Shown here: positions 1 to 7,097 of the stretch, piece by piece | Layout: every line of letters starts with the position of its first letter | Numbering within the stretch: position 1 is the first letter of the stretch | Assembly (NCBI GenBank): GCA_002313925.1 | Contig: DCAZ01000041.1 | Span: 35,243-44,844 of the forward strand | DNA: 9,602 nucleotides | Source of the DNA: Gemmatimonadales bacterium UBA1120 | GTDB lineage: Bacteria > Gemmatimonadota > Gemmatimonadetes > Longimicrobiales > Gaopeijiaceae | Reading direction: 5' to 3' | Made by a program: the position numbers and the translations under genes | The notes under the pieces: model-generated | What the model saw: only the letters and a program-made list of their open reading frames with translations | Told to the model about the DNA's origin: nothing | The model's database searches: none

Positions 1-501
1 AGGGGGGACATCGCAACTGCCCTGAAGCGTAGACAGTCCCTTCCCCGCAACGGAGCGGCCGGGTTCGAGCTCATAGCCAGCGAGTAGCCTATTCACGTCC
101 TGGCGTTCCGAAAGCTCGATCGTGTAGTCGCCAGTAGCGGGGCCGGAATCACCGGCTAGAGTCGAGACCCGGATCACGATGAGAGTCGGCGAATCGACGT
201 CCGGCACCGTGAACTCCAGTGAGTCCTCGAGGGCAGAGCCCGCACCGACCAGGGGGAGCATGTCGAAGTAGTCGTCGTAGAAGTAGATGTTCAGATCCGC
301 GGCCAACTGACGCGATCGAACGACGACACGCGCCTGCACTCCCGGAACGGCCGAGTACCGGTAGTCGTCATAGGCCCGACCGTTTTGGGTCCGATCACCC
401 GGACCCAGGGCGCCCAAAAGGGTCTGACCCGGCACGATGGGCTCCTGGGTCATGCCCACAGCAGGCGTCATGAGCATGAGGATGGCTAAGGTCCGTACCA
501 T
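1..501 (-). CDS. Secreted protein with PPC-like beta-sandwich domain (3' end outside window)
   Basis: This ORF stays open on the minus strand from an ATG at 501-499 to the window edge, giving 167 residues with the C-terminus missing. GGAGG lies just upstream of the ATG, inside the end of the preceding ORF, whose TGA (504-502) abuts this start. The first ~16 residues (MVRTLAILMLMTPAVG) look like a short export signal. Residues ~20-131 have the alternating strand pattern of a bacterial pre-peptidase C-terminal (PPC) or similar beta-sandwich: an early YRYSAVPG strand, an IYFYDDYFD strand and a closing GDYTIELSE strand. PPC domains usually accompany secreted proteases or other exported enzymes; no catalytic domain is present in the visible part. 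Third codon positions are clearly GC-richer than in the genes from 912 onward. The reading frame is well supported; the domain assignment is moderate and made by eye. Confidence 0.7.
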   Translation of the reverse strand, partial: MVRTLAILMLMTPAVGMTQEPIVPGQTLLGALGPGDRTQNGRAYDDYRYSAVPGVQARVVVRSRQLAADLNIYFYDDYFDMLPLVGAGSALEDSLEFTVPDVDSPTLIVIRVSTLAGDSGPATGDYTIELSERQDVNRLLAGYELEPGRSVAGKGLSTLQGSCDVPP

Positions 502-765
502 TCAGCCTCCAGCGAAGGTCGTGAGATAAGAAGCGCTGTCACCCAGCGGCCCAATTGATTCAGAACCCGGGGCCGGGCGCAAGCGGAGCGCCGGAGTCGG
601 TTCGACCGATTCTGCGCTCGTGGGCGCCAGCCAGAGAATGATATGGACATTGTCTCCTGCCGCATTCGTCTGAATGATCCGAACTGTCTGAGTTGCCACC
701 GGGGCAGTTACAAAAATTGCCAATAGCAATAACGGGAGCATCCCGGAAGATCCGATGCGCATCAT
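502..765 (-). pseudogene. Small secreted ORF: N-terminus of a YVTN-type beta-propeller protein joined to an unrelated GC-rich tail
   Basis: The reading frame can be extended back to 843, but the ATG at 765-763 is the likely start: it has GGAGG four bases upstream and is followed by a second ATG and a clear signal peptide (MMRIGSSGMLPLLLLAIFVT, cleavage near A25 by eye). The product would be 87 residues. Residues 26-43 (QTVRIIQTNAAGDNVHII) closely resemble the mature N-terminus of secreted YVTN-family beta-propeller proteins, which normally continue with a DPATN-like stretch and several hundred residues of repeats. Here the similarity stops after I43 (about position 637). It is replaced by a low-complexity, Pro/Ala/Ser-rich tail encoded by GC-rich DNA that matches the composition of the downstream PPC gene. 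The TGA directly abuts the next ATG, so co-translation is possible. Either this is a deletion-fused relic or the join is an assembly artefact; a genuine small secreted protein is less likely. Confidence 0.55.
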
Positions 766-911
766 ATAACCTCCGCTGCAGAATACCCGACTGGGGTAAG
801 CTCCTAGACACTGAAAACAGCAGAAATCAGTAGACGTATGCACCCATTGCCCGTCGTGTTCTGGTGATGCACCCTCTTGGATCTGAAGCCTTTCAGGAAC
901 AAAGAGGACTC

Positions 912-2600
912 ATGTATCGCACTGTACGTAGCATGGCCGTTGCCGCCTCGGTTGCAGTTGTCACCTTGTTTGGATGTGCAGTATCGGGAGGGGGCACATC
1001 AGGCTCTGACCGAGAGGTGCCGTTCGATGTGCTCATCACCGGCGCTCGCGTCATTGATGGGACCGGGAATCCCTGGTTTCGAGCTGACGTGGGTATCCGG
1101 GGCGATGTGATTGCCGAGATCGGCTCACTAAGTGATAGGGATGCTACTCGTACGATTGAGGCCAGGGATCGCATAGTAAGTCCTGGGTTCATCGACATGA
1201 TGGGTCAGTCCAGCCTCGTGCTCATCACGGATCCACCCAGTGCAGAGAGCAAACTACGCCAAGGAATCACGACGTACCTCTCCGGTGAAGGAGGATCTCC
1301 TGCACCTCAGGGTGCCGAGACACAAAGTGCGCCCCTGATCATCGACGGTGATTCGGTCCGCTGGAACACATATGCAGAGTATTTTGCAATCATGGAACGG
1401 TTCGGGATTCCGATAAATGTGGTCCATGATGTTGGTCTAACGCAGGTCAGGCGTGTCGTACTTGGGGAAGGAGACGTTCAGCCGACGCCTGTTCAGCTTG
1501 AGGAGATGAAGGCGCTGGTCCGTCAGGCAATGGAAGATGGTGCCGTTGGAACGTCTACGTCGTTGATTTATCCCCCTGCTGTGTATGCTCGCACAGATGA
1601 ACTCATTGAACTTACGAGGGTCGCTGGAGAGTACGGTGGCGTGTACTTCACCCATATGAGGAATGAGAGCCATGCGGTCTTGGAGGCGATCCGAGAGGCG
1701 ATCACGATCGGTGAAGGTGCTGGGGTTCCTGTGCATATTTACCATCTGAAGGCTGCTGGTCAGGACAATTGGCCTCTTATGAATGATGCCCTGGCTTTGA
1801 TCGACTCTGCCCGCGCAGAAGGTATGGACATCACTGCAGATATATACCCGTACATCCGTAATGGCATTGGTCTCGGTTCATTCCTGCACCCTCGGCACTA
1901 TGCGGAGGGTACCGATGTATTCCTGGCCACGCTCTCTGATACCGAGTTACGCAGCCGATTAAGGGAGGAGGTTGAGAGCACCTCAGATTGGGAGAATTGG
2001 TATCGCCACGTTGGTATGGACTGGAATAACGTTCTGATTGTTTCAGCCCCAGATCCAAATGTGATCAATCTTTCGATCGCTGGTGCAGCAGAGGTATTAG
2101 GTACTGATGTTTGGAGTGCTTTTTTCGACCTCGTGCAGAATGGAGGTGTTAGTGTGAATCCGAAGAGCATGAACGAAGAGCAGAAATGGCAAGCACTTCG
2201 CGCAGACTTTGTCATGATCGACACTGATGCTTCGCCAGTGAATCCAGCAACAACTGCGAGTTCCCATCCGAGGGCCTTTGGGGCCTTTCCTCGAGTGATT
2301 GCTAAATATGTTCGCGAAGACGGTGTTCTAACACTTGAGGATGCCGTTCGTCGAATGAGTTCTTTGGCCGCGCACCGGCTTGGGCTCTACAGTCGTGGAG
2401 TTGTGGCTCCCGGTATGATTGCCGATCTCGTGATATTTGATGAAAAAGAACTGAGGGATGAGGCAGATTTCGGAGCCGATGCAATGCGATACGCCCTGGG
2501 TGTCGATTACCTGCTTGTGAATGGGACTCTGGTCATAGATGATGGCCAGATGATGGACACACGGCCGGGTAGACTGCTGAAACGTGCAGGAAGCCATTAG
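912..2600 (+). CDS. Lipoprotein amidohydrolase, N-acyl-D-amino-acid deacylase-like, with altered metal site
   Basis: The frame is open from 864, but the ATG at 912 is preferred: GAGGA lies at 904-908 and a signal peptide begins there. The product is 562 residues. VTLFGC places the lipidated cysteine at C22, so the enzyme should act at the cell envelope. The amidohydrolase fold is clear: an N-terminal strand region (VLITGARVIDGTGNPW, ~40-55), PGFID at 91-95, KLRQGITT at 114-121, THMRNE at 247-252, VHIYHLK at 274-280, ADIYPY at 309-314, and a C-terminal GMIADLVIFD at 501-510 typical of D-aminoacylases and dihydroorotase-like enzymes. H248, H278 and D439 sit where D-aminoacylase has catalytic or metal residues. 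The HxH after PGFID is replaced by M97-G98-Q99, and the usual GNCG is GEGG (125-128). This pattern probably defines a subgroup, so the substrate (acylated D-amino acid, dipeptide or other amide) is uncertain. A strong hairpin terminator follows. Confidence 0.88.
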   Translation: MYRTVRSMAVAASVAVVTLFGCAVSGGGTSGSDREVPFDVLITGARVIDGTGNPWFRADVGIRGDVIAEIGSLSDRDATRTIEARDRIVSPGFIDMMGQSSLVLITDPPSAESKLRQGITTYLSGEGGSPAPQGAETQSAPLIIDGDSVRWNTYAEYFAIMERFGIPINVVHDVGLTQVRRVVLGEGDVQPTPVQLEEMKALVRQAMEDGAVGTSTSLIYPPAVYARTDELIELTRVAGEYGGVYFTHMRNESHAVLEAIREAITIGEGAGVPVHIYHLKAAGQDNWPLMNDALALIDSARAEGMDITADIYPYIRNGIGLGSFLHPRHYAEGTDVFLATLSDTELRSRLREEVESTSDWENWYRHVGMDWNNVLIVSAPDPNVINLSIAGAAEVLGTDVWSAFFDLVQNGGVSVNPKSMNEEQKWQALRADFVMIDTDASPVNPATTASSHPRAFGAFPRVIAKYVREDGVLTLEDAVRRMSSLAAHRLGLYSRGVVAPGMIADLVIFDEKELRDEADFGADAMRYALGVDYLLVNGTLVIDDGQMMDTRPGRLLKRAGSH

Positions 2601-2614
2601 GGGAGAGAAAACAG

Positions 2615-2655
2615 ACAGAGCCCTCGGCCCCTAGAGGGCCGAGGGCTCTGTTTTT
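2615..2655 (+). terminator. Rho-independent terminator between convergent genes
   Basis: A perfect 16-bp stem pairs 2615-2630 (acagagccctcggccc) with 2636-2651 across a five-base loop (ctaga), followed by five T residues. It starts 15 bases after the amidohydrolase stop. The opposite strand carries a short T-rich run after the same stem (ctgttttctc), so it may also stop transcription from the DUF2911 gene that ends at 2700 on the minus strand. Confidence 0.93.
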
Positions 2656-2699
2656 CCACTAAAGAGGCAGTGCTCTTCTATTACTCCGGATATTGTGAC

Positions 2700-3332
2700 T
2701 CAGCCACCCGGATGTAGGTGGAAGCTCACACGCGTATTCTCCCACTCCAACACGATATTTCCCATCGCGTTGTCATCATCCGGTTCATAGCGGAATCTCA
2801 TGGTCTCAACCATTTCATCCATTGTCTCGGGAGTGGCAGTAAAGCTAGCCATCTCAGTTTCCCGGACCCCAGGCGTTATCGGCACGCCCCAGCGCTCATA
2901 GCTCGGGTTCACGAAGAATGTCCACTCTTCTGCACCTGGTTCGGCGTAAATTGAGTACGCGCCGGCTTCAAGCGCGACGCCTCCAATTGAAGCAGGTCCA
3001 GTGAGGTGTAGTGCAGTCGCTTCATCTGCACCGACTCTCCAAGCTGCACCAAATGGGACTAGCCCACCCATGATTTCTCGGCCTCTTGCTGACGGCGCCC
3101 CATAACAGAGCACCCCTTGGCCATTCTCGAAGGCAACAGGAGTTACGGATCGGGGGCTGACACGGGCCTGGGCATCTTCCTGAGAAATATCCCTGAGCCA
3201 GCACTCGTCCATAGTCAAATCTGCGACCTGCATTTCTTCTGGAGCATCCTGGGTTTCAGCATTCCCACTGCAAGCGAGCAGGCCTACCGAGACTCCGATC
3301 AGGAGTGAGCCAGCGAATCGCTGGTGACGCAT
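2700..3332 (-). CDS. DUF2911-family lipoprotein
   Basis: The frame can be extended to 3392, but the ATG at 3332 is preferred: AGGAA lies about eight bases upstream and a lipoprotein signal begins immediately. The product is 210 residues. The signal peptide ends in GLLAC, placing the lipidated cysteine at C21, so the protein is envelope-anchored. Residues ~58-150 carry the DUF2911 signature: a vCYGAPSARGREIMGGLVPFG-type segment (about 75-95), WRVGADEAT (98-106), an IGG..LEAGAYSIYA stretch (116-130), then EWTFFVNPSYERWG (136-149). The final part ends in a strand with VSFHLHP. DUF2911 proteins are small secreted beta-rich proteins of unknown function, common in Bacteroidota, Acidobacteriota and Gemmatimonadota. 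The gene is monocistronic by spacing, with a ~150-base leader upstream and the bidirectional-looking hairpin 2615-2655 downstream. Confidence 0.9.
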   Translation of the reverse strand: MRHQRFAGSLLIGVSVGLLACSGNAETQDAPEEMQVADLTMDECWLRDISQEDAQARVSPRSVTPVAFENGQGVLCYGAPSARGREIMGGLVPFGAAWRVGADEATALHLTGPASIGGVALEAGAYSIYAEPGAEEWTFFVNPSYERWGVPITPGVRETEMASFTATPETMDEMVETMRFRYEPDDDNAMGNIVLEWENTRVSFHLHPGG

Positions 3333-3483
3333 AATCTTATTCCTCGTTTGTAGATCAGATGTGAGAATCTGGCCGGAACGGTCTGATCCCACTTCTCAAT
3401 CCTCAATAAACTGAATGTTAAAACTCGTTGTTTCCTTGCTAATCGCGCAATATTTCCGTTTCAGTGACAATTTTTCGTGGTCC

Positions 3484-3651
3484 TCAGGCTACAGATCTCA
3501 GCGCATCCACCAAACGGTCGATTTCGGCCCTGGTATTATAGAAATGTGTTGAGACTCGGATCGCGTTGTGGCCGTCACGCTGATGCTCATCAATGTGTAC
3601 TCGGCCCCGTTGTTCCATCATGGGAACTGCCGCAATCGCATCGAGCCCCGA
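3484..3651 (-). pseudogene. C-terminal relic of a class V aminotransferase (cysteine desulfurase / isopenicillin N epimerase type)
   Basis: The minus strand between stop codons at 3654-3652 and 3486-3484 encodes 55 residues: SGLDAIAAVPMMEQRGRVHI, then DEHQRDGHNAIRVSTHFYNT, then RAEIDRLVDALRSVA. The segment IRVSTHFYNT..EIDRLVDAL matches the conserved C-terminal end of class V PLP-dependent aminotransferases, where a (V/I)R(V/I)S.H.YNT..EID.L motif precedes the final helix. The rest of such an enzyme (over 300 residues, including the PLP lysine) is absent. An in-frame TGA and then the NHL gene's terminator lie immediately upstream. The codons are clean up to the natural-looking stop, so the truncation may be fairly recent. 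The fragment has no good start and is not expected to be functional. Confidence 0.65.
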
Positions 3652-3731
3652 TCAAAGATTGATGTACGCCGTACGTTCTCTCAGTACGGAAAGGTACGAT
3701 CTGGGAGATGGCTCACAGCTTGAAACAAAGC

Positions 3732-3756
3732 GGCCCCACCCTCAATGGGTGGGGCC
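3732..3756 (-). terminator. Rho-independent terminator of the NHL-repeat gene
   Basis: A perfect 10-bp GC-rich stem pairs 3732-3741 (ggccccaccc) with 3747-3756 (gggtggggcc) around a five-base loop. Read on the minus strand it is followed by gctttgtttc, a U-rich tail. It sits about 48 bases beyond the NHL stop codon and fits termination of that transcript. Confidence 0.82.
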
Positions 3757-3803
3757 AGCTAGTAATCAAAATCGAAGCGGCGTCCTATGCCGCTCGGGAG
3801 CGG

Positions 3804-5021
3804 TTACTGTCCAATTCGTCGTCTATCAGCAGGCCATGGAGCACCCATATCCATACCCTTGGTCGTAACCTCACCCATACCCATGTAATTGAACTTTTGA
3901 ATTCGCTTACCCTCGTAGGTCTCAGTCGTATAAATGTTACCCTCGGAGTCGACTGCTATTGAGTGTACCGCAAACCAAGTTCCTGGTTGGCGACCACCGT
4001 CACCGAAGCTGTACACAATTTCGAGCGTCTCGCGATCCATGACGTAGACCTTCATGTTCTGGCCATCAGCCACGTACATCCAGGTCTGATCGTCGTCAGG
4101 TGAGAAGTCGATATCCCAAGTAGCACCCTGAGACAGGGTATGTGGGGCGATAACAACTTCATTAACGAATGTTCCGTCTCTCTGGAATACAGAAATGCGG
4201 TTGGACGGACGGTCACATACGTAGAGCAGTCCGTCATTGGACAGTTCTGCACAATGGACTGGGGTACGGAACTGCTGGGGTGGGGTCTCACCCGGCGTAT
4301 AGCCTGGAGTGCGATCGTCCGACGGCTCGTTGCCGTATGCTCCCCAGAAGCGCTTCATTTCCCCTGTGCTGCCGTCGATGACTGCTACACGACGATTGAG
4401 GTAGCCGTCCGCAACATAAATCTCATTCTCTTCGGGGTCGGCGAAGACTTTAGCGACTCGTCCGAAATTCACTTCACTGAGGCTGCTGTTCTGTGCGCCG
4501 GATTCACCAAACTGGTTAAGGAAGCCACCGTCCCTGGAAAACTTCAGAATCTGGCGATCCGGTCCACCGTTACCACCGATCCATACATTATCCATGTGGT
4601 CAACGGTGATCCCGTGATTCGACACTGGCCATACATACTCACCTGTGTCCGTAGGTCCGCCCCAAGAGTCCACGAGATTCCCGTCCGAGTCAAAATGGAG
4701 GACCGGTGGAGCAGGGCTACAGCATTCGCTCAAAGGAGGATCTTGAGCTGATCCGAGCTCTGTCCTCCCAGCGAACTGGTCAGGTGTGTTTCTGTGTACC
4801 AGCCAGACGTCATCCCGAGAGTCAACATCGACGCCAATTGTGGCACCCTGAATCCAGTGGTTCGGAAGCGGTTTTGGCCAAAATGGATCGACTTCGAACA
4901 TCGGCGCCATTATTGCTCCGTCCTGACTTGCAGCCATGTCATCCATCTCATTGGCTGCGCATGCTACGACGGTAATGGCCACCACCAAACCAATTCCAAA
5001 GGTCAGGTTACGCTTATGCAT
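3804..5021 (-). CDS. NHL-repeat six-bladed beta-propeller lipoprotein
   Basis: The 405-residue product starts at an ATG at 5021 with GGAGAAGGA just upstream. The signal peptide ends in TVVAC, giving a lipidated C21. After a short linker comes FEVDPFWPKPLPNHW (42-56), typical of secreted propellers of this group. Propeller strands then recur: IGVDVDSRDDVWLVHR (62-77), FDSDGNLVDSWG (110-121), HGITVDHMDNVWIGG (136-150), ILKFSRDGGFLNQFG (158-172), EIYVADGYLNRRVAVID (200-216), LLYVCDRPSNRISVFQRDG (265-283), WMYVADGQNMKVYVMD (314-329), HSIAVDSEGNIYTTETYEG (353-371) and RIQKF (373-377). These are NHL-type blades; related proteins are often annotated as 6-bladed propellers or peptidyl-alpha-hydroxyglycine amidating-lyase-like. 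A CC pair at 100-101 and C257/C269 may form disulfides. The binding partner or enzymatic activity cannot be read from the sequence. The gene is divergent from the HupE-like gene across 172 bases and ends at a clear terminator. Confidence 0.9.
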   Translation of the reverse strand: MHKRNLTFGIGLVVAITVVACAANEMDDMAASQDGAIMAPMFEVDPFWPKPLPNHWIQGATIGVDVDSRDDVWLVHRNTPDQFAGRTELGSAQDPPLSECCSPAPPVLHFDSDGNLVDSWGGPTDTGEYVWPVSNHGITVDHMDNVWIGGNGGPDRQILKFSRDGGFLNQFGESGAQNSSLSEVNFGRVAKVFADPEENEIYVADGYLNRRVAVIDGSTGEMKRFWGAYGNEPSDDRTPGYTPGETPPQQFRTPVHCAELSNDGLLYVCDRPSNRISVFQRDGTFVNEVVIAPHTLSQGATWDIDFSPDDDQTWMYVADGQNMKVYVMDRETLEIVYSFGDGGRQPGTWFAVHSIAVDSEGNIYTTETYEGKRIQKFNYMGMGEVTTKGMDMGAPWPADRRRIGQ

Positions 5022-5193
5022 AGTCCTTCTCCCTGATCGTGTAGTCCAAGGCCTTATTCAGCCCGGACGAATAGGCTACGCGCTGGAAGCGATTCGGGCA
5101 ATTGTTTTAAGACACGGCAAAGAGGGCCAGGACTTACACATTAAGGGGTCATATTCCTTGTAACGTTGGTCGGGGTTCCCCTAGTTTCTCAGA

Positions 5194-6528
5194 ATGTTCA
5201 TGGGCTACCGTCGCACAGCGGCGCTTCTCGTCGGGCTCACTCTTCTCTTGCCCACGTGGTCTGGAGAGGCACATGAGATTCCGGCTGATGTGACTGTTCA
5301 GGTATTTGTGAAGCCTGATGCTGAGACACTGCGGATGATTGTGCGAGTCCCACTGATCTCGATGCGAGATTATGATTTCCCGGCCCGCGAACCGGGATAT
5401 CTCATTATCTCAGAGGCTGAACCACTTATCCAGGAAGCGGCAGTAGAGTGGATCGCTAATTACGTCGATATGTACGAGGGCAATGAACTTCTTGCCCCTC
5501 CTGTAGTAGCAGCGGCCAGGATCGCGATACCGGGTGATCGTGCTTTCAGGAGCTACGATGATGCTATAGGGAATGCATTGTCAGCACCCCTAGCGGACGA
5601 CATTGATTTGCCGCCCCAGCAGGCGATGCTCGATGTGGTATTAGAGTGGACAATCACGTCAGAGGAATCTGATTTCTCGATCGACCCTCGGTTTGCTCAA
5701 CTCGGTCTTCGCACAGTCACCGTCCTCCGGTTCTTGCCCGCAGGAGGTACAGAACGAGCCTTCCAGTACTCGGGTAACCCCGGCCTGGTCCGCCTCGATC
5801 CTCGTTGGCACCAGGCCGCTTGGCGTTTCGTAGTGCTTGGCTTTGATCACATCCTCGATGGGATAGATCATCTCCTATTTCTTTTCTGTCTTGTTGTGCC
5901 ATTTCGGAGCTTTAGAGCACTCGTGCCGATCATCACGTCATTTACGGCGGGGCACTCTATAACGCTGATCGCAGCTGCGCTTGGGCTTACACCCCAGGCT
6001 CTCTGGTTCCCCCCGCTGATCGAGACGCTGATCGCTCTTTCGATCGTCTATATGGCATTCGAGAATATTTTGGGAGCGAAACTCAAGAACCGTTGGATGA
6101 TTGCGTTCTCTTTCGGGTTGGTACACGGTTTTGGTTTCTCTTTTGCACTCTCTGAAGTACTCCAATTTGGTGGATCTCACCTCCTGACCTCTCTTGTATC
6201 ATTCAACGTGGGGGTCGAATTCGGACAACTTTTCGTCCTCGCACTCACTGTACCTCTGCTCGAATTCCTGTTCCGTAAAGTTCTTCCGGAAGTTGGTGGT
6301 ATCGTTGTGTTGTCTGCACTTCTTGCACATACGGGTTGGCATTGGATGACTGAAAGAGGAAGTCAGCTGATCCAGTATGACTTTAGAGCACCCATTATGG
6401 GTGTTGGCTCCACAGCGACTGCTCTACGGTGGTTAATGCTTGTGTTAATAGTCTTCGGAACGGGCTGGTTGCTCAGGTTGGGATTCGAACGGCTTACAGC
6501 AGATGCTGCACGGCAAGAAGAGATCTGA
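5194..6528 (+). CDS. HupE/UreJ-family membrane protein with large N-terminal exported domain
   Basis: The 444-residue product begins with a signal peptide (residues ~1-26, ending GEAHE) and an exported domain of about 180 residues. From ~210 onward lie about seven hydrophobic segments. Signature motifs of the HupE/UreJ_2 family are in the membrane part: GFDHILDGIDHLLFL (216-230), SFTAGHSITL (249-258), IETLIALSIVYMAFENI (276-292), FGLVHGFGFSFAL (307-319) and SFNVGVEFGQL (336-346). Conserved H219, D225, H226, H254, E277, H311 and E342 could line a metal path. The family is linked to nickel or cobalt uptake near urease and hydrogenase genes, but many members of this long form occur without either, as here, so the cargo is unknown. 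No convincing ribosome-binding site precedes ATG 5194 or the in-frame ATG 5200, so the start is uncertain by a few codons or translation is weak. No strong terminator follows. Confidence 0.88.
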   Translation: MFMGYRRTAALLVGLTLLLPTWSGEAHEIPADVTVQVFVKPDAETLRMIVRVPLISMRDYDFPAREPGYLIISEAEPLIQEAAVEWIANYVDMYEGNELLAPPVVAAARIAIPGDRAFRSYDDAIGNALSAPLADDIDLPPQQAMLDVVLEWTITSEESDFSIDPRFAQLGLRTVTVLRFLPAGGTERAFQYSGNPGLVRLDPRWHQAAWRFVVLGFDHILDGIDHLLFLFCLVVPFRSFRALVPIITSFTAGHSITLIAAALGLTPQALWFPPLIETLIALSIVYMAFENILGAKLKNRWMIAFSFGLVHGFGFSFALSEVLQFGGSHLLTSLVSFNVGVEFGQLFVLALTVPLLEFLFRKVLPEVGGIVVLSALLAHTGWHWMTERGSQLIQYDFRAPIMGVGSTATALRWLMLVLIVFGTGWLLRLGFERLTADAARQEEI

Positions 6529-6700
6529 GGTTTGGAGTTCCTTCGCTCAGCATTAGGCCTGTAACAGAGGGCAGGGGACTGAGATACCTGATGTTCTATG
6601 TCAGAATCACAGAATTTCCGAATGAACTGCACAGAAAGTCCGCTTCCAATGAGTTTCCATTGCATCTACATTCCAGTTCTACCGCTGAAGAGGAGAAGAT

Positions 6701-7000
6701 ATGGCGGTGACAGAAAAGGACATTCGGAACGCACTCAAGACTGTCAAAGATCCTGAGTTGGGACTCGATCTTGTTGTTCTGGGTCTGGTTTATGAGATCG
6801 AGGTCGGGGACCAGGACGCGAAGGTAACGATATCGCTTACGTCACCGTTTTGCCCGGTCGCTGGTCAGATCGTTGACGAAACGAAGGCTGCGATAGAAGG
6901 GGTGGATGGTGTTGAGTCGGCGGAAGTGGAGTTGACGTTTGATCCGCCATGGACTCCGGAGCGGATCAACCCGCTAATCCGCTCGTCTCTCGGGCTATAA
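6701..7000 (+). CDS. DUF59 / MIP18-family protein (iron-sulfur or metal maturation factor)
   Basis: A 99-residue protein with an excellent AGGAG (6691-6695) five bases before its ATG. It is a single DUF59 domain: an N-terminal helix, the KDPELGLDLVVLGLVYEIEV motif (16-35), a strand pair ending TSPFCPVAG (48-55) with the family's conserved Cys (C51), and the closing DPPWTPERI (81-89). DUF59 proteins (SufT, MIP18/CIA2, PaaD) assist assembly or transfer of iron-sulfur clusters or metal cofactors. It is the first gene of the oxygenase cluster, 97 bases before paaA. A second DUF59 gene lies directly after paaA, so the two may be specialised partners. This one has no PaaD-like extension and could equally be a general SufT-like factor. 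Confidence 0.9.
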   Translation: MAVTEKDIRNALKTVKDPELGLDLVVLGLVYEIEVGDQDAKVTISLTSPFCPVAGQIVDETKAAIEGVDGVESAEVELTFDPPWTPERINPLIRSSLGL

Positions 7001-7097
7001 GGAGAGCGATTGAGCCGCGGTTAGGTCTTGCTTTAGGGACCACACTTATTACACTATTACGTTGATCGTTTTAAAAGTGTTATAAAGGTAGGTTTCG
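7001..7097 (+). promoter_or_regulatory. AT-rich leader before paaA with tandem ACACTnATTAC repeat; possible internal promoter or operator
   Basis: This 97-base gap is unusually long for an otherwise tight operon and is AT-rich from about 7040. It holds two near-identical direct copies, ACACTTATTAC (7042-7052) and ACACTATTAC (7051-7060). Beyond them lie AAAAGTGT (7073-7080), partly inverted relative to ACACTT at 7042-7047, and a TATAAA (7081-7086) close to the ATG. AAGGTAGG (7085-7092) can serve as ribosome-binding site. A good -35/-10 pair with 16-18 spacing was not found, so promoter activity is conjectural. Confidence 0.3.

Larger units (their letters stand above)
3333..3803. other. 471-base stretch without an intact gene: DUF2911 leader, aminotransferase relic and NHL terminator
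   Basis: From 3333 to 3483 is the leader of the minus-strand DUF2911 gene, moderately AT-rich, in which I could not fix a convincing -35/-10 pair. From 3484 to 3651 is a minus-strand coding relic (listed separately). From 3657 to about 3722 I see no recognisable coding content, only a cluster of GTAC tetramers near 3664-3698. From 3732 to 3756 is the terminator of the NHL gene. Small open frames on the plus strand across 3477-3962 have no ribosome-binding site or recognisable motif. Confidence 0.6.

Noticed and set aside
219..473. 84-residue plus-strand open frame
   Set aside because: It is Arg/Pro/Ser-rich, as expected for the antisense of a GC-rich gene; the minus-strand frame across 1-501 has a start, a ribosome-binding site and a domain pattern.
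766..843. Upstream extension of the small secreted ORF to an ATG at 843
   Set aside because: The added 26 residues precede a complete signal peptide, and only the ATG at 765 has a proper ribosome-binding site.
864..911. Upstream ATG for the amidohydrolase
   Set aside because: It would place 16 polar residues before the lipoprotein signal; the ATG at 912 has GAGGA upstream.
4140..4751. 203-residue open frame on the plus strand, antisense to the NHL gene
   Set aside because: It has no ribosome-binding site or recognisable motif and lies wholly inside a well-supported propeller gene on the other strand.
5170..5182. Possible ggggttcccc hairpin before the HupE-like gene
   Set aside because: The loop is too tight for a stable stem beyond three base pairs and there is no T-run.
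6429..6710. 93-residue plus-strand open frame between the HupE-like gene and the first DUF59 gene
   Set aside because: It starts inside the HupE-like gene in another frame, has no recognisable motif, and runs into the DUF59 gene start.
7061..7086. TTGATC ... TATAAA as a sigma-70 promoter before paaA
   Set aside because: The spacing is about 14 bases and the -10 lies almost on the start codon, so it is not convincing.
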